From the NCBI RefSeq assembly GCF_030272615.1, contig NC_081407.1:138946897-139010896 (forward strand): a stretch of 64,000 nt of DNA. The letters run 5' to 3'. The first letter of the stretch is position 1; each line of letters starts with the position of its first letter. A program made the position numbers and the translations under genes. The stretch comes from Cryptomeria japonica (lineage: Eukaryota > Streptophyta > Pinopsida > Cupressales > Cupressaceae). This document shows positions 34,993 to 45,325 of the stretch, one piece after another. The notes beneath the pieces are model-generated. The model worked only from the letters and a program-made list of their open reading frames with translations, did no database searches and was not told the origin of the DNA.

Positions 34993-36158
34993 TGTAAAGG
35001 GGGAAATTAGGTGACTTGGCAATTTGCAACATAGAAGGAGAAAAACACCAAATCACCTATTTTCGCTTGAATGGGGAGATGCCTTTACATTCAAAAGAGG
35101 GGAAAAATCCATAGATTCAGCCACTAATCAGATTAGGACTGAATACTAAGTAGATTGATTAAAGTGGAATGTGTTTGACCCTCTTTTGTAAGTTGACTAG
35201 TTGAATTAAGACTAAATGTTGGAAATGAAGACAAATCAGAGAAAACAATGAGTTGTAAATTTGGGATTTTGTCGTGCACCTGGATCTGAGAAGTATGAGA
35301 TGATTTAGAACTACTTTGTGAAAACTACCAAAAATAGTAGGGACCATGTGCAAGGACTAGGATGCCCCCTCTTGGTCCTCCAAAATTTCTAGTCATTGAA
35401 AAGGGTTTTTCCATCTCTGTGTCTGAAGCTTATCCTAAGAGTTACAGTTGTGCACCTATTTTCTGCACACAGAAGAAAAGGGAAATGTGTTGGGGATAGG
35501 GTCTTGCTTTTAGGTCAAACCCTAGTTTTGGAATTAACCAAGTGGTTGAAATAATGTAATTGAAATGACTAAAAGTAGAAATCCTCTTCTTTGAGGGGAT
35601 TTTGAATTGACTGAAAATGAAATGCTTATACCTCCTTGTGAAGTTTTTCTTGCCTCCACATGGAATTAGGACTTCATGAATTAGGATGATAATCTCCTCT
35701 TCAATGCTTGAAATCTTGGCTCTATTGCTACTCCAAAGCTTGAAGGAAGGCTAAAAATGCTTAATAGCTCTTGAATGCTTGAATGCTCGAAGACCTCTTG
35801 TGTGTGCTTGATATCTTCAAATGAGAGGGGAAATCCCTCTTATATACTTGCCCTAAGGGAAAATGAATCAATTTTCCAACATGAGCCGACATGGAGGGGG
35901 TATTTCCCACTCAAATTTGAGATAAGCCAGGGGGTCCAAAATAGGTCCCCATTAGGGAGGATCAGGGTGCCACGCCCTGGTCCTGCCCTATTTTGGGGCA
36001 AGATCAAGGTGGAAATGAGGTGTATCTTTGAGCTAGATGGTGTTTATGACATGTATGAGCATAATCAAGTCTCTGATCAGGCCAAGGGGCACAAACAGTA
36101 AGGCTAAGACCCAAATGTGATAAAAAAATTGCAAGGGGTGCAATTGTAGGATGCTAAG
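34993..36158 (-). repeat. LTR of gag-only element, left (3' in element orientation)
   Basis: Starts TGTAAAGGGGG and ends near CAATTGTAGGATGCTAAG. It contains GGGTGCCACGCCC within a short hairpin near 35965. Divergence from the right LTR is several percent by eye, so this insertion is old. Confidence 0.85.
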
Positions 36159-36239
36159 GATTTAGCATCAAAGTAAGGTGAAGTTGTTTGATTGGGGGAA
36201 GTTTTAACATATTCTTTTGTAATTACTAAGACATAATGC

Positions 36240-37805
36240 TATGCAAAGATTCATTCAAAGGAGTAATTTTTTTTTCTCTTTTAAAGTATTTAGACAAATG
36301 AGGCACACCTGTAGTGGCTGCTACTTGAATGTTGTTGTTGTTGTCATTGAATTTGATGAATCCTTTGTTTGGTTTGAACTTCACAAATGGTCATTGAGCA
36401 CTATCACCCTTATCACTTGGAGCCATGGAAGGAGATTGCTCCAATTAACTCACAGTCAGTTGATAATTGTGAAGTATTGCGCACAACTATGGAAAGGAAG
36501 TGAACTCAGTTAAGAGAAGTTTATCCCTAATTTCTTTTTGCAAATTAGCAATAAAAATTATTTGAATATCTTGATCAGGCACAGGAAAAGAAATCTAAGA
36601 ATACAAATGCTTATATCTACCAATAAAATTAGTCACTTTTTCTTGAACACCTTGTTTACAATGCAAATTGGTCAAAGTAATTTTAGGACCAATGTTATTA
36701 TGAAATTGTTGAATAACAACATTAGCCAATTGTTGAAAAGAGGTAATAGAATAAGGAGGCAAATATGTTTAATACCATTGTAGAGCTTTATCCCTTAATG
36801 TTCCTAGTAAACAATTTTGCTAGCAATCTTTGATTATGAGAAAAGCCACTACACAAAGTTTGGAATGTTTTAACACGAGTTAAAGGGATCACCCTTTCCA
36901 TTATAAAGTTCCTATTAAGGTAATTCTACATGTTTGGGAGGGACAACTCTAACAATGTCATTGAAAATGGGCTCGCTACATCAAATGTGGGCACATTATA
37001 CTTAGATTGATTCATAGAAGTTATTTGTTGTTTCAACACAAGGAGGACATTGTTTGAGCTAAACTATTGATGGAAGCTTCGGTAGAAGGATTGAAATTAG
37101 ACATGTTGGATTGAGAGGGAGGAGTAACATTGTTAAATGAAGGAAGAGATTAAGTAGGTGGGACACTATGATAGGTAGGTATTGGATACGATTGGGTAAC
37201 AAATAGAAGACTCATATGAGGAATGAAAGAATTGTGATTGAAAGAGTTTCCCCCTTGACTAACATTTATAGGTGGTGAAGGTGATTGGGTAGCAAGGGGA
37301 ACACTCATGGTAGGAGGAATGAAAGAAGAGGGATTGCCCCCATGACTAACACTTATTGATATGACAATTTGTGTAGAGGCATCCATGATGTTTGATGTGA
37401 AGGTGGGAACACTAGTCATAGGAGTTGTCAAAGGAATGGAATGATTAACTTTACTTAGAGGAGGTTGTGTATAATGTAGGGCTTCAACACAACTCTTCAT
37501 GGGCATAATATTAGAATCAACAATATGAGAAATACCACACAAGATATCAACACCATGTTTATCACTTTGAATCATTCATTTTAATCCTTCAATCAATGGG
37601 AGAGCTTCATTTTCTGAGTATTCTTGAATCATCCATTGTTGAAGATTGTCAAATTGATTGCCCATCTTTGCCAATTGGTCAACAGATACCCTAGTTAGTG
37701 GTTCTTCCTCATCATAGAATCATCAAGAGGATAAATGGGGACATTTGTAGGATTGGAAGAACCACCAATATCCTCATTGAAAAAGCTGGCCAAATTAGGC
37801 TCCAT
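36240..37805 (-). pseudogene. gag: Ty3-type gag of the non-autonomous element
   Basis: The likely start is the ATG at 37805 (MEPNLASFFNEDIGGSS). The frame includes YNVPTFDVASPFS, then GDP-like VIPLTRVKTFQTLC and SHNQRLLAKLFTR, and the capsid-type LQWY ... SITSFQQLANVVIQQF, NNIGPKITLTNLHCKQGVQE and VTNFIGRYKHLYS. These are landmarks of plant retrotransposon gag. At least six stops and one shift interrupt it; the C-terminal limit is uncertain. The open stretch 37150-37575 is Ser/Pro/Thr-rich and uninformative alone. Confidence 0.65.
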
Positions 37806-38079
37806 CTCTTCGGTAATTAAACCTTAGGCAACCTTAATTCTACAACTTCTTCTCACAGGGATACTATAGGTAGGACTAATAGTAGTAAAACTCATGCACT
37901 AAGGGAGGAGAATTATAAATTTGAATTTTGGAATCTAAGTTGCAAAATAATTGAATAATGCAAAATTCTAGAAAAAATGATTACACAATTAGATGAACAA
38001 ATTGATTGAAAGAATAAACCACAATAATGCAATCTCTTAGGAAATTGAAAATGAAAATTATCCACAAGAGACTAAATTT

Positions 38080-39010
38080 TAAAATTAGGGCCTAGTGAAA
38101 ATACCCTCTTAATTTTAAAATTTAAAATTTTGAAATGTTGAAATATTGAAGAAATCAATTTAATTTTAAAAATTAGGGTGTATGTAACTAACCACTTAAT
38201 TTTTAAATTTAAATTGAAAATTGACATGTTGAAATTTAGAATTTCTTTCGACCTTAAGGCGACCTAAAATCAATAAAATTTCACAAACATCTAGAATTTA
38301 ATAATAAAATATAGTCAAAACAGGCTTCGAAAATTCAAGGAGAAAAAGTCAAGACCAGGTGGGTAGCTACCCAGTCCGACCAACTTTTTACCAAATTTCC
38401 AGGGAAGCGAGATATTGTGATTTTAATGCGAGTTCCAGAAGGATATGGAAATTGGAGATGTCTAAATATGCGAAATAAGGCCTTGAAGGTTGAAATAGGA
38501 CAAACTTAGGATGTTCAATAAGATGATTAAATGAAACACAAAAGGGCACACTTAAGGTTAAGAGCCAACTTTTAGGACAAAATAAAGCTTTAGATTGATT
38601 AAATGCTTAAATAAAAATTGGAAATTGCAAAAAATTAGGGTTTGCTGCATAAACCGCTTAATTTTAAAAATTTAAATTTGAGAATTTGAATTTTGTAAGG
38701 TGGGAATGTGAATTTTGAAATTGAAGTAAGAACTCAAATCTGAAAATTAATTCAAGATCTACACAATCCACAAGTTCAATTTTAAAATTAGAAAGTAGGG
38801 TTTTTTTATTGAACCACTTAATTTTTGAAATTTTGTTGAAAATTGAACATGTAAATGAAAACTTGAATTTTAAACTTGAAGAGATATTAGATCTAAAACA
38901 ATTAATCCAGTTTAGACAAATCACAAGCTCAATTTTGAATCTAAAAATTAGGGTTTTTATGAATTTAACCTCTAAATTTTAAAAAATTGTAAGGAAATTA
39001 AACTTGTAAT
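38080..39010. repeat. Degenerate leader repeats of the gag-only element
   Basis: Four to five imperfect AT-rich units, each with AATTAGGGTTT followed within 40 bp by AACCACTTAATTTT (or AACCGCTTAATTTT), lie between the right LTR and gag. Confidence 0.65.
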
Positions 39011-39096
39011 TGAAAATTTGAATTGTAAATTGCATGTGAATCAAATCTAAAAATGAAAATCAAAAGTAAGGATAAGATATGTTAGGTTCACCAAAA

Positions 39097-40279
39097 AGTA
39101 AAGGTGAAAATTAGGTGACTTGGCAATTTGCAACATAGAAGGAGAAAATCACCAAATCACCTATCTTTGCTTGAATGGGGAGATGCCTTTACATTCAAAA
39201 GAGGGGGAAAATACACTAGATTCAGTCACTAATCATATTAGGACTGGATACTAAGTAGATTGACAAAAAATGGAATGTGTTTGACCCTCTTTTGTAAGTT
39301 GACTAGTCGAATTAAGACTAAATGCTAGAAATGAAGACAAATCTGAGAAAACAGTGAGTTGTAAATTCAAGATTTTGTCATGCACTTAGATCTAAGAAGT
39401 ATGAGATGATTTGGAACTACTCTGCGAAAATTGCCAAAAATAGCAAGGACTGTATGCAGGGACCAGGATGCCCCCTCTTGGTCCTCTGAAATTTCCAATC
39501 GTCGAAAAGGGTTTTTCCATCTCTGTGTCTGAAGCTTATCTCGAGAGTTACAGTTGTGCACCTGTTTTCTGTACACAGAAGAAAAGGGAAATGTGTTGGG
39601 GATAGGGGCTTGCCTTTAGGTCAAACTTCAGTTTTGGAATTAACCAAGTGGTTGAAATAATGTGATTGAAATGACTAAAAGTAGAAATTCTCCTATTTGA
39701 GGGGATGTTGAATTGACTGAAAATGAAACGCTTATACCTCCTTGTGAAGTTTTGCTTGCCTCCACATGGAATTGGGACTTCATGAATTAGGATGATGATC
39801 TCCTCTTCAATGCTTGAAATCTTGAATCTATTGTTGCTCCAAAGCTTGAAGGAAGATTGAAAAATGCTCAATTGCTCTTGAATGCTTGAATTTTTGATCT
39901 CTTGGATGCTTGAAGACCTCTTGTGTGTGCTTGAGATCTTCAAATGAGAGGGGAAATCCCTCCTATATACTTTCTCGAAGGGAAAATGAATCAATTTTCT
40001 GACACAAGCCGACATGGGGGGAGTTTTTCTTGCTCAAATTTGAGATAGGTCAGGGGGTCCAAAATAGGTCCCCATTAAGGAGGACTAGGGTGCCACGCCC
40101 TAGTCCTGCCCTATTTTGGGGTAGGATCAAGGTGGCAATGAGGTGTATCTTTGAGCTAGATGGTGTTTATGACATTTATGAGCACAATCAGGTTTTTGAT
40201 TAGGCCAAGGGGCGCAAACACTAAGGCAAAGACCCAAATGTGATAAAAAATTACAAGGGATACAATTTAGGACACTACA
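39097..40279 (-). repeat. LTR of gag-only element, right (5' in element orientation)
   Basis: 1183 bp matching 34993-36158. It starts AGTAAAGG (the expected TG is mutated) and ends GACACTACA. The adjoining minus-strand sequence TTGGTGAACC could be a decayed PBS. Confidence 0.85.
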
Positions 40280-40284
40280 GGAAG
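40280..40284. repeat. TSD of gag-only LTR element, right
   Basis: GGAAG, identical to 34988-34992. Confidence 0.85.
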
Positions 40285-41770
40285 AACCCCTCTACTAAAC
40301 CCAAGAATGTTTTGAATTTCACTTTCCCTCGACTTGTTTGTATTGAAAAAGAAGATTTTAGACTTGGTCTTATTAATTGTTTTCCTAGAAGCCTTTGAAT
40401 ACCAATCTAAGATGAGTTTATAGTTTTCGGCTTCCTTCCTGCTACTTTCCCCAAACAACAGTGTATCGTCTACAAACTGTTGATGGGTGACGAGGGGAAG
40501 GTTACTAGTAATCTTGATACCAGCAATATTTCCTAGCCCCTAGGATTTAGACACTATCCTACCCAATACTTCAACCATAATGATGAATCGGAAAGGGGAA
40601 ATCAGGTCACCTTGTCTCAAACCTCTAGAGATGCTAGAAAAGCCTTCTAGGTTGCCATTTACTAAAATAGATATCCTTGGACTTGAGATGCATTCAAATA
40701 TCAGATTAATCAATTGTTTAGTGAATCCAAAGGCCTAGAAAAGCCTTCTAGGTTGTCATTTACTAAAACAGATATCCTTGGACTTGAGATGCATTCAAAT
40801 ATCAGATTAATCAATTGTTTAGTGAATCCAAAGACCTCTAGACATTTGCATAGGATCTCCAATCCACCTTGTCATAAGCTTTTTTAACGTCAAGCTTGAC
40901 CAACATGCATGGAAAAAGATTTTGTTGGATAGAATGGATTTCTTCTTGGGCAATATTTACCCCATCATAGATAGATCTGCTAGGGACAAAACCTGATTGT
41001 TCTTCTTCTATTATGTAGGAAAGTAGCCCTTTCATTCTATTCACTAGAGCCTTGGACAAAATCTTATATATTGTATTGCACAAGGAAATGGGTCTATACT
41101 CATCTAGGTTCATAGACTTCTCTACCTTGGGAATGAGTGAAATGAAGGTATTGTTAATTTCTCTCAAAAATCTACTTGAATTCTTTGCATTCTCTAGGGC
41201 CTCTACCAGCTCATCTCCTAAGAAATGCCAACACGTTTGGAAGAAGCAAGTCGGGAAGCCATCCGTGCCCAGGGTCTTATCCGAATGGAGTTGTTTTAGG
41301 GTTAATTCTATTTCTTCTCTAGAAAATTTACTCAATAGTATCTTGTTTTGTTTTGTGGTCACCACTTTAGGTATATTGTTGAGCAGACTAGACTAGGCTT
41401 CTAGGTTAGAAACATCTTTGTTGCTCAAGATTCTTTGAAAGAATTCTACCATAACTCTAATGATGTCCTCTGGATCTTCTAGAATTTTGCTTGTAGCATC
41501 CTTTAATTTAGTAATCTTATTGACATTATTCCTATCTTTGGCACTATTATGATTTTTTTTTGTATTTTTGTCTCCCTCCAAAAGCTAAGTCTCTCTTGAA
41601 TGCTACCTCCAGAAGATTTCCTCTTTGGATAGAATGTCCTCATACTTAAGTAATAGTTCTTTTTCTGTAAGGTAGCTCTCCTGATTCATACCTTAATAAA
41701 TTTTTTCTTTCAATCTCTCCAAATCTACCTCAATTTGTATTTTGCTAGCAAAGACGTTCCCAAACACTTC
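40285..41770 (-). pseudogene. L1-type LINE ORF2, RT domain (5'-truncated)
   Basis: The minus strand encodes a non-LTR RT: FSREEIELTLKQLHSDKTLG, GTDGFPTCFFQTCW, INNTFISLIPKVE, YRPISLCNTIYKILSKALVN, EEQSGFVPSRSIYDGV and MLVKLDVKKAYDKVDW. The catalytic FVDD box is retained (QQFVDDTLLFGESS, near 40460), then RKTINKTKSKIFFFN. The endonuclease and ORF1 are absent, so the copy is 5'-truncated near 41770. A tandem duplication of about 100 bp at 40633-40832 and scattered stops break the frame. It continues at 34992 beyond the LTR insertion. Confidence 0.88.
40633..40832. repeat. 100-bp tandem duplication inside LINE RT
   Basis: TAGAAAAGCCTTCTAGGTTG begins both units, about 102 bp apart, and both end TTTAGTGAATCCAAAG. 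The two copies differ at only a few positions. Confidence 0.9.
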
Positions 41771-43380
41771 CTGTAGAACACAATATATCACTTAGAGGGG
41801 CCTGAATCTGTGATTATAAACAATTTGAAACAATGTGTGCAACTGATAGGATAATGAAATCACTAACAAGCAATCACACACAAGAGAACATCACATAACA
41901 CCGGATATATGAGGAAAACCCAAAGTGGGAAAAACCTTGGTGAGAAATGTTGTTGGAGATCTACTGCTCCAATCCAGCCTCACATTGAAATAACAGTTTT
42001 ACAATGTTTAGGGCACCAACCCAAGGAGCACCAACCTCTAGCAATTTATGCGAACCTACCCAAAGGCGCACCAACCCCTATTATTTTCTGAGCACCAACT
42101 CAAGGAGCACCAACCTCGACACCGAGCACCCACTCAATGAAATACAATGAGATATAAATCAATACAATGATAAACACTTGGTTACAAATGAGTTTTGTAA
42201 CATCTAGAAACTATTTAGTCTATTGGTTAAACTTCTTTTATGTTTCACTGCTTCTCTGTTCTACTAGTCTTTTGTTCTTACTTTTTAAATCCTTTACAAC
42301 TCAGTTTCAGCCTTGCCAGATCTTCTCTGAAACTCACTCTGCTCTCCTTCACTATCTACTACTATCTTAGCGGTTCAAATACTGCCGATTTAATAGACTG
42401 TTATACTCTGTAACAGTTTACCGGTTACCTTAACCCTTGTCGATTAAACCTTCCTTACCGGTTCTTCTTCAACACTCAATCACTTCAATATTTTCTATCT
42501 CACTCAGACTGATCAACTCTTGCCTCGTAGAGATTCACTATATCATAAATCAAGCATCCTCTCTCAAGCATTACTTAAGTTGTTGATCCACATATATATA
42601 TGTTTTCTCGCCTGTTGGCGGCACATATAAAAATTTCCATTCTATATGTCTCCTTGTTTAAGTTACACCCCCATCTGGTCCGTTGGTCAAGTCATTTGCT
42701 TAGAATTCCCCATGTAGTTAAGTCTTGGTTGTTTTCCTTAAGTTTCACTGTGTTGAACTTGAACCTTGATCTAGAACCTTTTTTGTTCAAGGTTCAAAGT
42801 TCAACAGGCGTTGTATTAAAAGTTTTTCCTCCAGCGTGGTTTTAAGTCTTTCCTAGTCCTTGTCGGTGTTTCACATTCTTTGAACCGTGAACTTGAACCT
42901 TTTTGGTTCAAGGTTCAAAGTTCAAGATTTGTCATGTTTATGTTTTACGCTGGTTTTGTTTCTCAAGATTCAGAGTTCGATGTTTAAGCTTCCTAGAGAT
43001 CATGTGACTTGGCATGAGGTGGTAGCGTGGATTTTAAGATATGATAAACGACGACAGAGAAGAGGAATAATCTTTCTTTAATGATTTGAAATCTGTCATT
43101 TATAGCAAGTGTGGTGTGGGGATCAGAATTGTTAGATACGAAGTGACTTGGCATTTAATGCATGCTCACATTAAATGCTCGAACGTGATCATTTCAAAGT
43201 AAGGTCGCACGAGAGAAGAGTAATGGGGACAATTCGTAGTAATCATGGGTAAGTTTTTCTTGGCTTTTAAATTGGGTAATCGTCATGTCAAGATTATCAT
43301 TTTTTTTGGTTAAGTGTTAAGAAGAGTTTGTGGAGCAGGAAGAAATTGATTGCGACAGGAGTTTGCAGATGACAGAGGAA
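41771..43380. other. Spacer between LINE and Tat copy B
   Basis: No gene. Short tandem units built on AAGGAGCACCAACC occur at about 42010-42130. At 42750-42930 two related foldbacks repeat TTGAACTTGAACC followed by GGTTCAAAGTTCAA or close variants. The 41850-41990 part (GAGGAAAACCCAAAGTGGG) looks transposon-derived but I cannot name the element. Confidence 0.45.
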
Positions 43381-43385
43381 GGTAT
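43381..43385. repeat. Left flank of Tat copy B (presumed TSD half)
   Basis: GGTAT directly precedes the LTR terminus TGTATATGG. The right partner is lost because the right LTR is truncated. Confidence 0.35.
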
Positions 43386-43889
43386 TGTATATGGTGAAAA
43401 TGGATAACAATAATAACAATATTGAAAGGCTAAATGAATTCAACCACAAAACCCTAGCCTAACAATCAACAAAGATCCACCATAACATATGAAGATTACC
43501 TAAGACAATGCAAATCACATGAAATCACAAAGATTATACCATCACATGTCCAATAGGGTTTTGATCTCCATTCTTCCTATCTCCATTGATCTTGCTTGAT
43601 ATATTTGCTCTCAGATTTTATGTGCACAAGAGCTCAACAAAGAACGGAATGTGGTTGCAAGTAGGATCGTAATGCAGTCAAAAATGATCATTAGGGTTTG
43701 ACAATGAAGGAGGCATCTCCTTAAATAGAAGACACTATATGAAATGGAGGGATAAGATTGAGAGGTGTAAAAGGAGAGGTCGGCTAGGATTAGAGGGTAG
43801 GTAGAAGAAATAGTAAAATAATGAAAGGTGTAGGTAGTGTATGAATTAAGAGATGAATGACATGTGTCATGTGTAGAAAAAGCTAATGA

Positions 43890-44121
43890 ATTAATTAAAT
43901 AAATAAAGATTTATTTAATTAATAGAAGAAGTGGGATAATTAAATAAATAAAAATATTTATTTAATTTAGGAAAGGGATAATTTAAATAAATAAATGTAT
44001 TTATTTAAATGAGAAATAAGGATAGAAGAGGATAAATGAATTAATTAAATAAATAAGGATTTATTTAATTAATAGAAGAATTAGGCTTAGATAATTAAAT
44101 AAACAAAATATTTATTTAATT
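43890..44121 (+). repeat. Five consecutive AT-rich stem-loops (left LTR)
   Basis: Five palindromes in 232 bp: 43890-43923 (15-bp perfect stem, loop AAAG), 43938-43967 (13-bp, AAAA), 43981-44010 (13-bp, AATG), 44040-44073 (15-bp, AAGG) and about 44093-44121 (near perfect). Stems are variants of ATTAATTAAATAAAT. The same five occur in the right LTR at 59227-59458. Confidence 0.9.
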
Positions 44122-44157
44122 AGACTGGACAATTTTAGGTGTCTACATTTTGCCCCT

Positions 44158-44193
44158 CTTTGAGACAATGCGGCTTGTCGCGTTGTTTCAAAG
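44158..44193 (+). other. 15-bp G.U-containing stem-loop (left LTR)
   Basis: CTTTGAGACAATGCG pairs with CGCGTTGTTTCAAAG across the loop GCTTGT. All 15 positions pair if two G.U wobbles are allowed, and those are wobbles only in plus-strand RNA. It lies about 200 bp before the PMD TATA-like box. Confidence 0.75.
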
Positions 44194-44393
44194 AAGATAA
44201 GATGAACTGATACAGAGTTGCCTCAGTATGGGAATGATATGCCCCCTCAAGAGATTGGATGAAAATGTCTGAAAAGATTGCAGACAATCTCTCGATAAGA
44301 AAGAAAGGCTAGAATGGACTGACCGAATAAAGTGACAAAGTCACGGGATGAAGAAGACTGACTCGGGAAATGAAGGCTAAGGCTAGGGTAGGC

Positions 44394-44402
44394 TATAAGA
44401 TA
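44394..44402 (+). promoter_or_regulatory. TATA-like box of PMD copy B
   Basis: TATAAGATA lies 98 bp upstream of the exon 1 ATG and is also present in the right LTR at 59731. It matches the position of the TATA box in copy A. Confidence 0.4.
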
Positions 44403-44491
44403 GACCACGGGCAAAAGACATCCTCATTGTCATCTACACCTTCACGAGATCAAAGTGCAGAGCGAGAAAAGAGCAGCAGCAGTCAGCAGCG

Positions 44492-44557
44492 ATGGCTTTC
44501 GTACATAGATTCAACCGCGTTCGACAATTTCAGAGGCCAGCAGAGGCAGGAGAGCCG
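44492..44557 (+). CDS. PMD copy B, exon 1
   Basis: ATG at 44492 opens 22 codons (MAFVHRFNRVRQFQRPAEAG and two more) that end exactly at a consensus donor, CCG|GTAAGT, in phase 0. Exon 2 begins in phase 0 after TTTGACTGCAG at 45325, giving a continuous reading frame into KYLPMLESQERF. The corresponding exon in diverged copy A has a similar peptide and the same donor, which supports the model. The right LTR keeps the exon but has GT changed to AT at the donor. Confidence 0.6.
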
Positions 44558-44676
44558 GTAAGTACCACCAAACCTCCTCGTACTTTGACGCATTTGCTTT
44601 TGTCATTAATGCATGTCGAATAGAGAAATAAATGCGCCTAGGAATAGTGTACAAAAAAGTGCAAAAAACGTAAAAT

Positions 44677-44888
44677 CACGTCTGCGTCGATGCCAGGCGC
44701 GTCTGTGTCCGACAGGCACGTCTGTGTCGGTGCCAGGCATGTCTGTGTCTGGAACCGCATTTGTGCCAGATGCGGGCGCGTCTACGTCCTTCAAGGGCGT
44801 TTATGTTGCAAAGTCGCGTTTGTGAACAATGTAGGCACGTTTATGTCAAACAGGCGCGGCTGTGAGTTAGAAACGCGTTTATGTCTAA
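44677..44888 (+). repeat. Intronic array of GGCRCGTCTGTGTC units (left LTR)
   Basis: About ten degenerate units of GGCGCGTCTGTGTC, 18-31 bp apart, ending ACGCGTTTATGTC. They are rich in CpG in an otherwise AT-rich region. The same array is at 60012-60222 in the right LTR. Inverted copies (GACACAGACGCG) occur in the gag leader at 57.0-57.15 and 58.39-58.61 kb. Confidence 0.85.
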
Positions 44889-44916
44889 AAAATGCAAGGT
44901 TTTGTCTTCTAGGTCA

Positions 44917-45289
44917 AATCGACAGTTCTGTGATGAACATACACTGTCGATTGGATAAGCTGTTGAGGGGATACACTCAAGCAGGTCCTCTACGAAGACT
45001 AGGATAGATCAAGGCACTTTGTGATGAATAGGGAGCATCAAGATAGAGTACTTTGTGATGAACAGGGAGTACCCAAAGTATGAGCAACACTTTGTGATGA
45101 ACAGGGAGTGCAAGATGTGAGTAACACTTTGTGATGAACAGGGAATGTCACACACGTAGTACTTTGTGATGAACAGGGAGTACTACTAGGATAGATAGCA
45201 ACACTTTGTGATGAACAGTGAGTGTCACTGAGATAGATAACCATATGTATTTAGATAGCAAGTAGCATTTTGTGATGAACAATGAATGC
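44917..45289 (+). repeat. Hairpin array with shared loop and varied stems (left LTR)
   Basis: Eight units share TGTGATGAA (six of them TTTGTGATGAACAG) and most are flanked by complementary arms. Unit 0: AATCGACAGT/ACTGTCGATT (10 bp; 44917-44952). Later units: GTACT/AGTAC (45048-45072), CACT/AGTG (45088-45110), GTAGTACT/AGTACTAC (45156-45186), ACACT/AGTGT (45201-45225), GCATT/AATGC (45265-45289). The unit near 45014 pairs poorly and that near 45124 has one mismatch. The array ends 36 bp before the PMD exon 2 acceptor. Confidence 0.88.
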
Positions 45290-45325
45290 CACCATGACTG
45301 ACATGATTGATTTGTTTGACTGCAG

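Larger units (their letters stand above)
34993..40279 (-). mobile_element. Non-autonomous LTR element with gag only (TR-GAG type)
   Basis: Direct repeats of about 1.17 kb (34993-36158 and 39097-40279) enclose 2.9 kb that contains a gag remnant on the minus strand but no protease, RT, RNase H or integrase. Perfect 5-bp TSDs (GGAAG) and insertion inside a LINE ORF confirm a real transposition unit. Such elements must borrow pol from an autonomous Ty3 relative. Confidence 0.85.
44558..45325 (+). other. Predicted intron of PMD copy B
   Basis: 768 bp from GTAAGT to a pyrimidine-rich acceptor ending TGCAG. It is filled by a CpG-rich motif array and then a hairpin array. An intron can persist inside a retrotransposon when, as here, the gene is antisense to the genomic RNA. 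Confidence 0.6.

Noticed and set aside
45014-45290. CRISPR-like regularly repeated units
   Set aside because: This is plant DNA, the spacers are short and related to each other, the flanking arms are complementary within each unit, and no cas gene is present. It is an intronic hairpin array.
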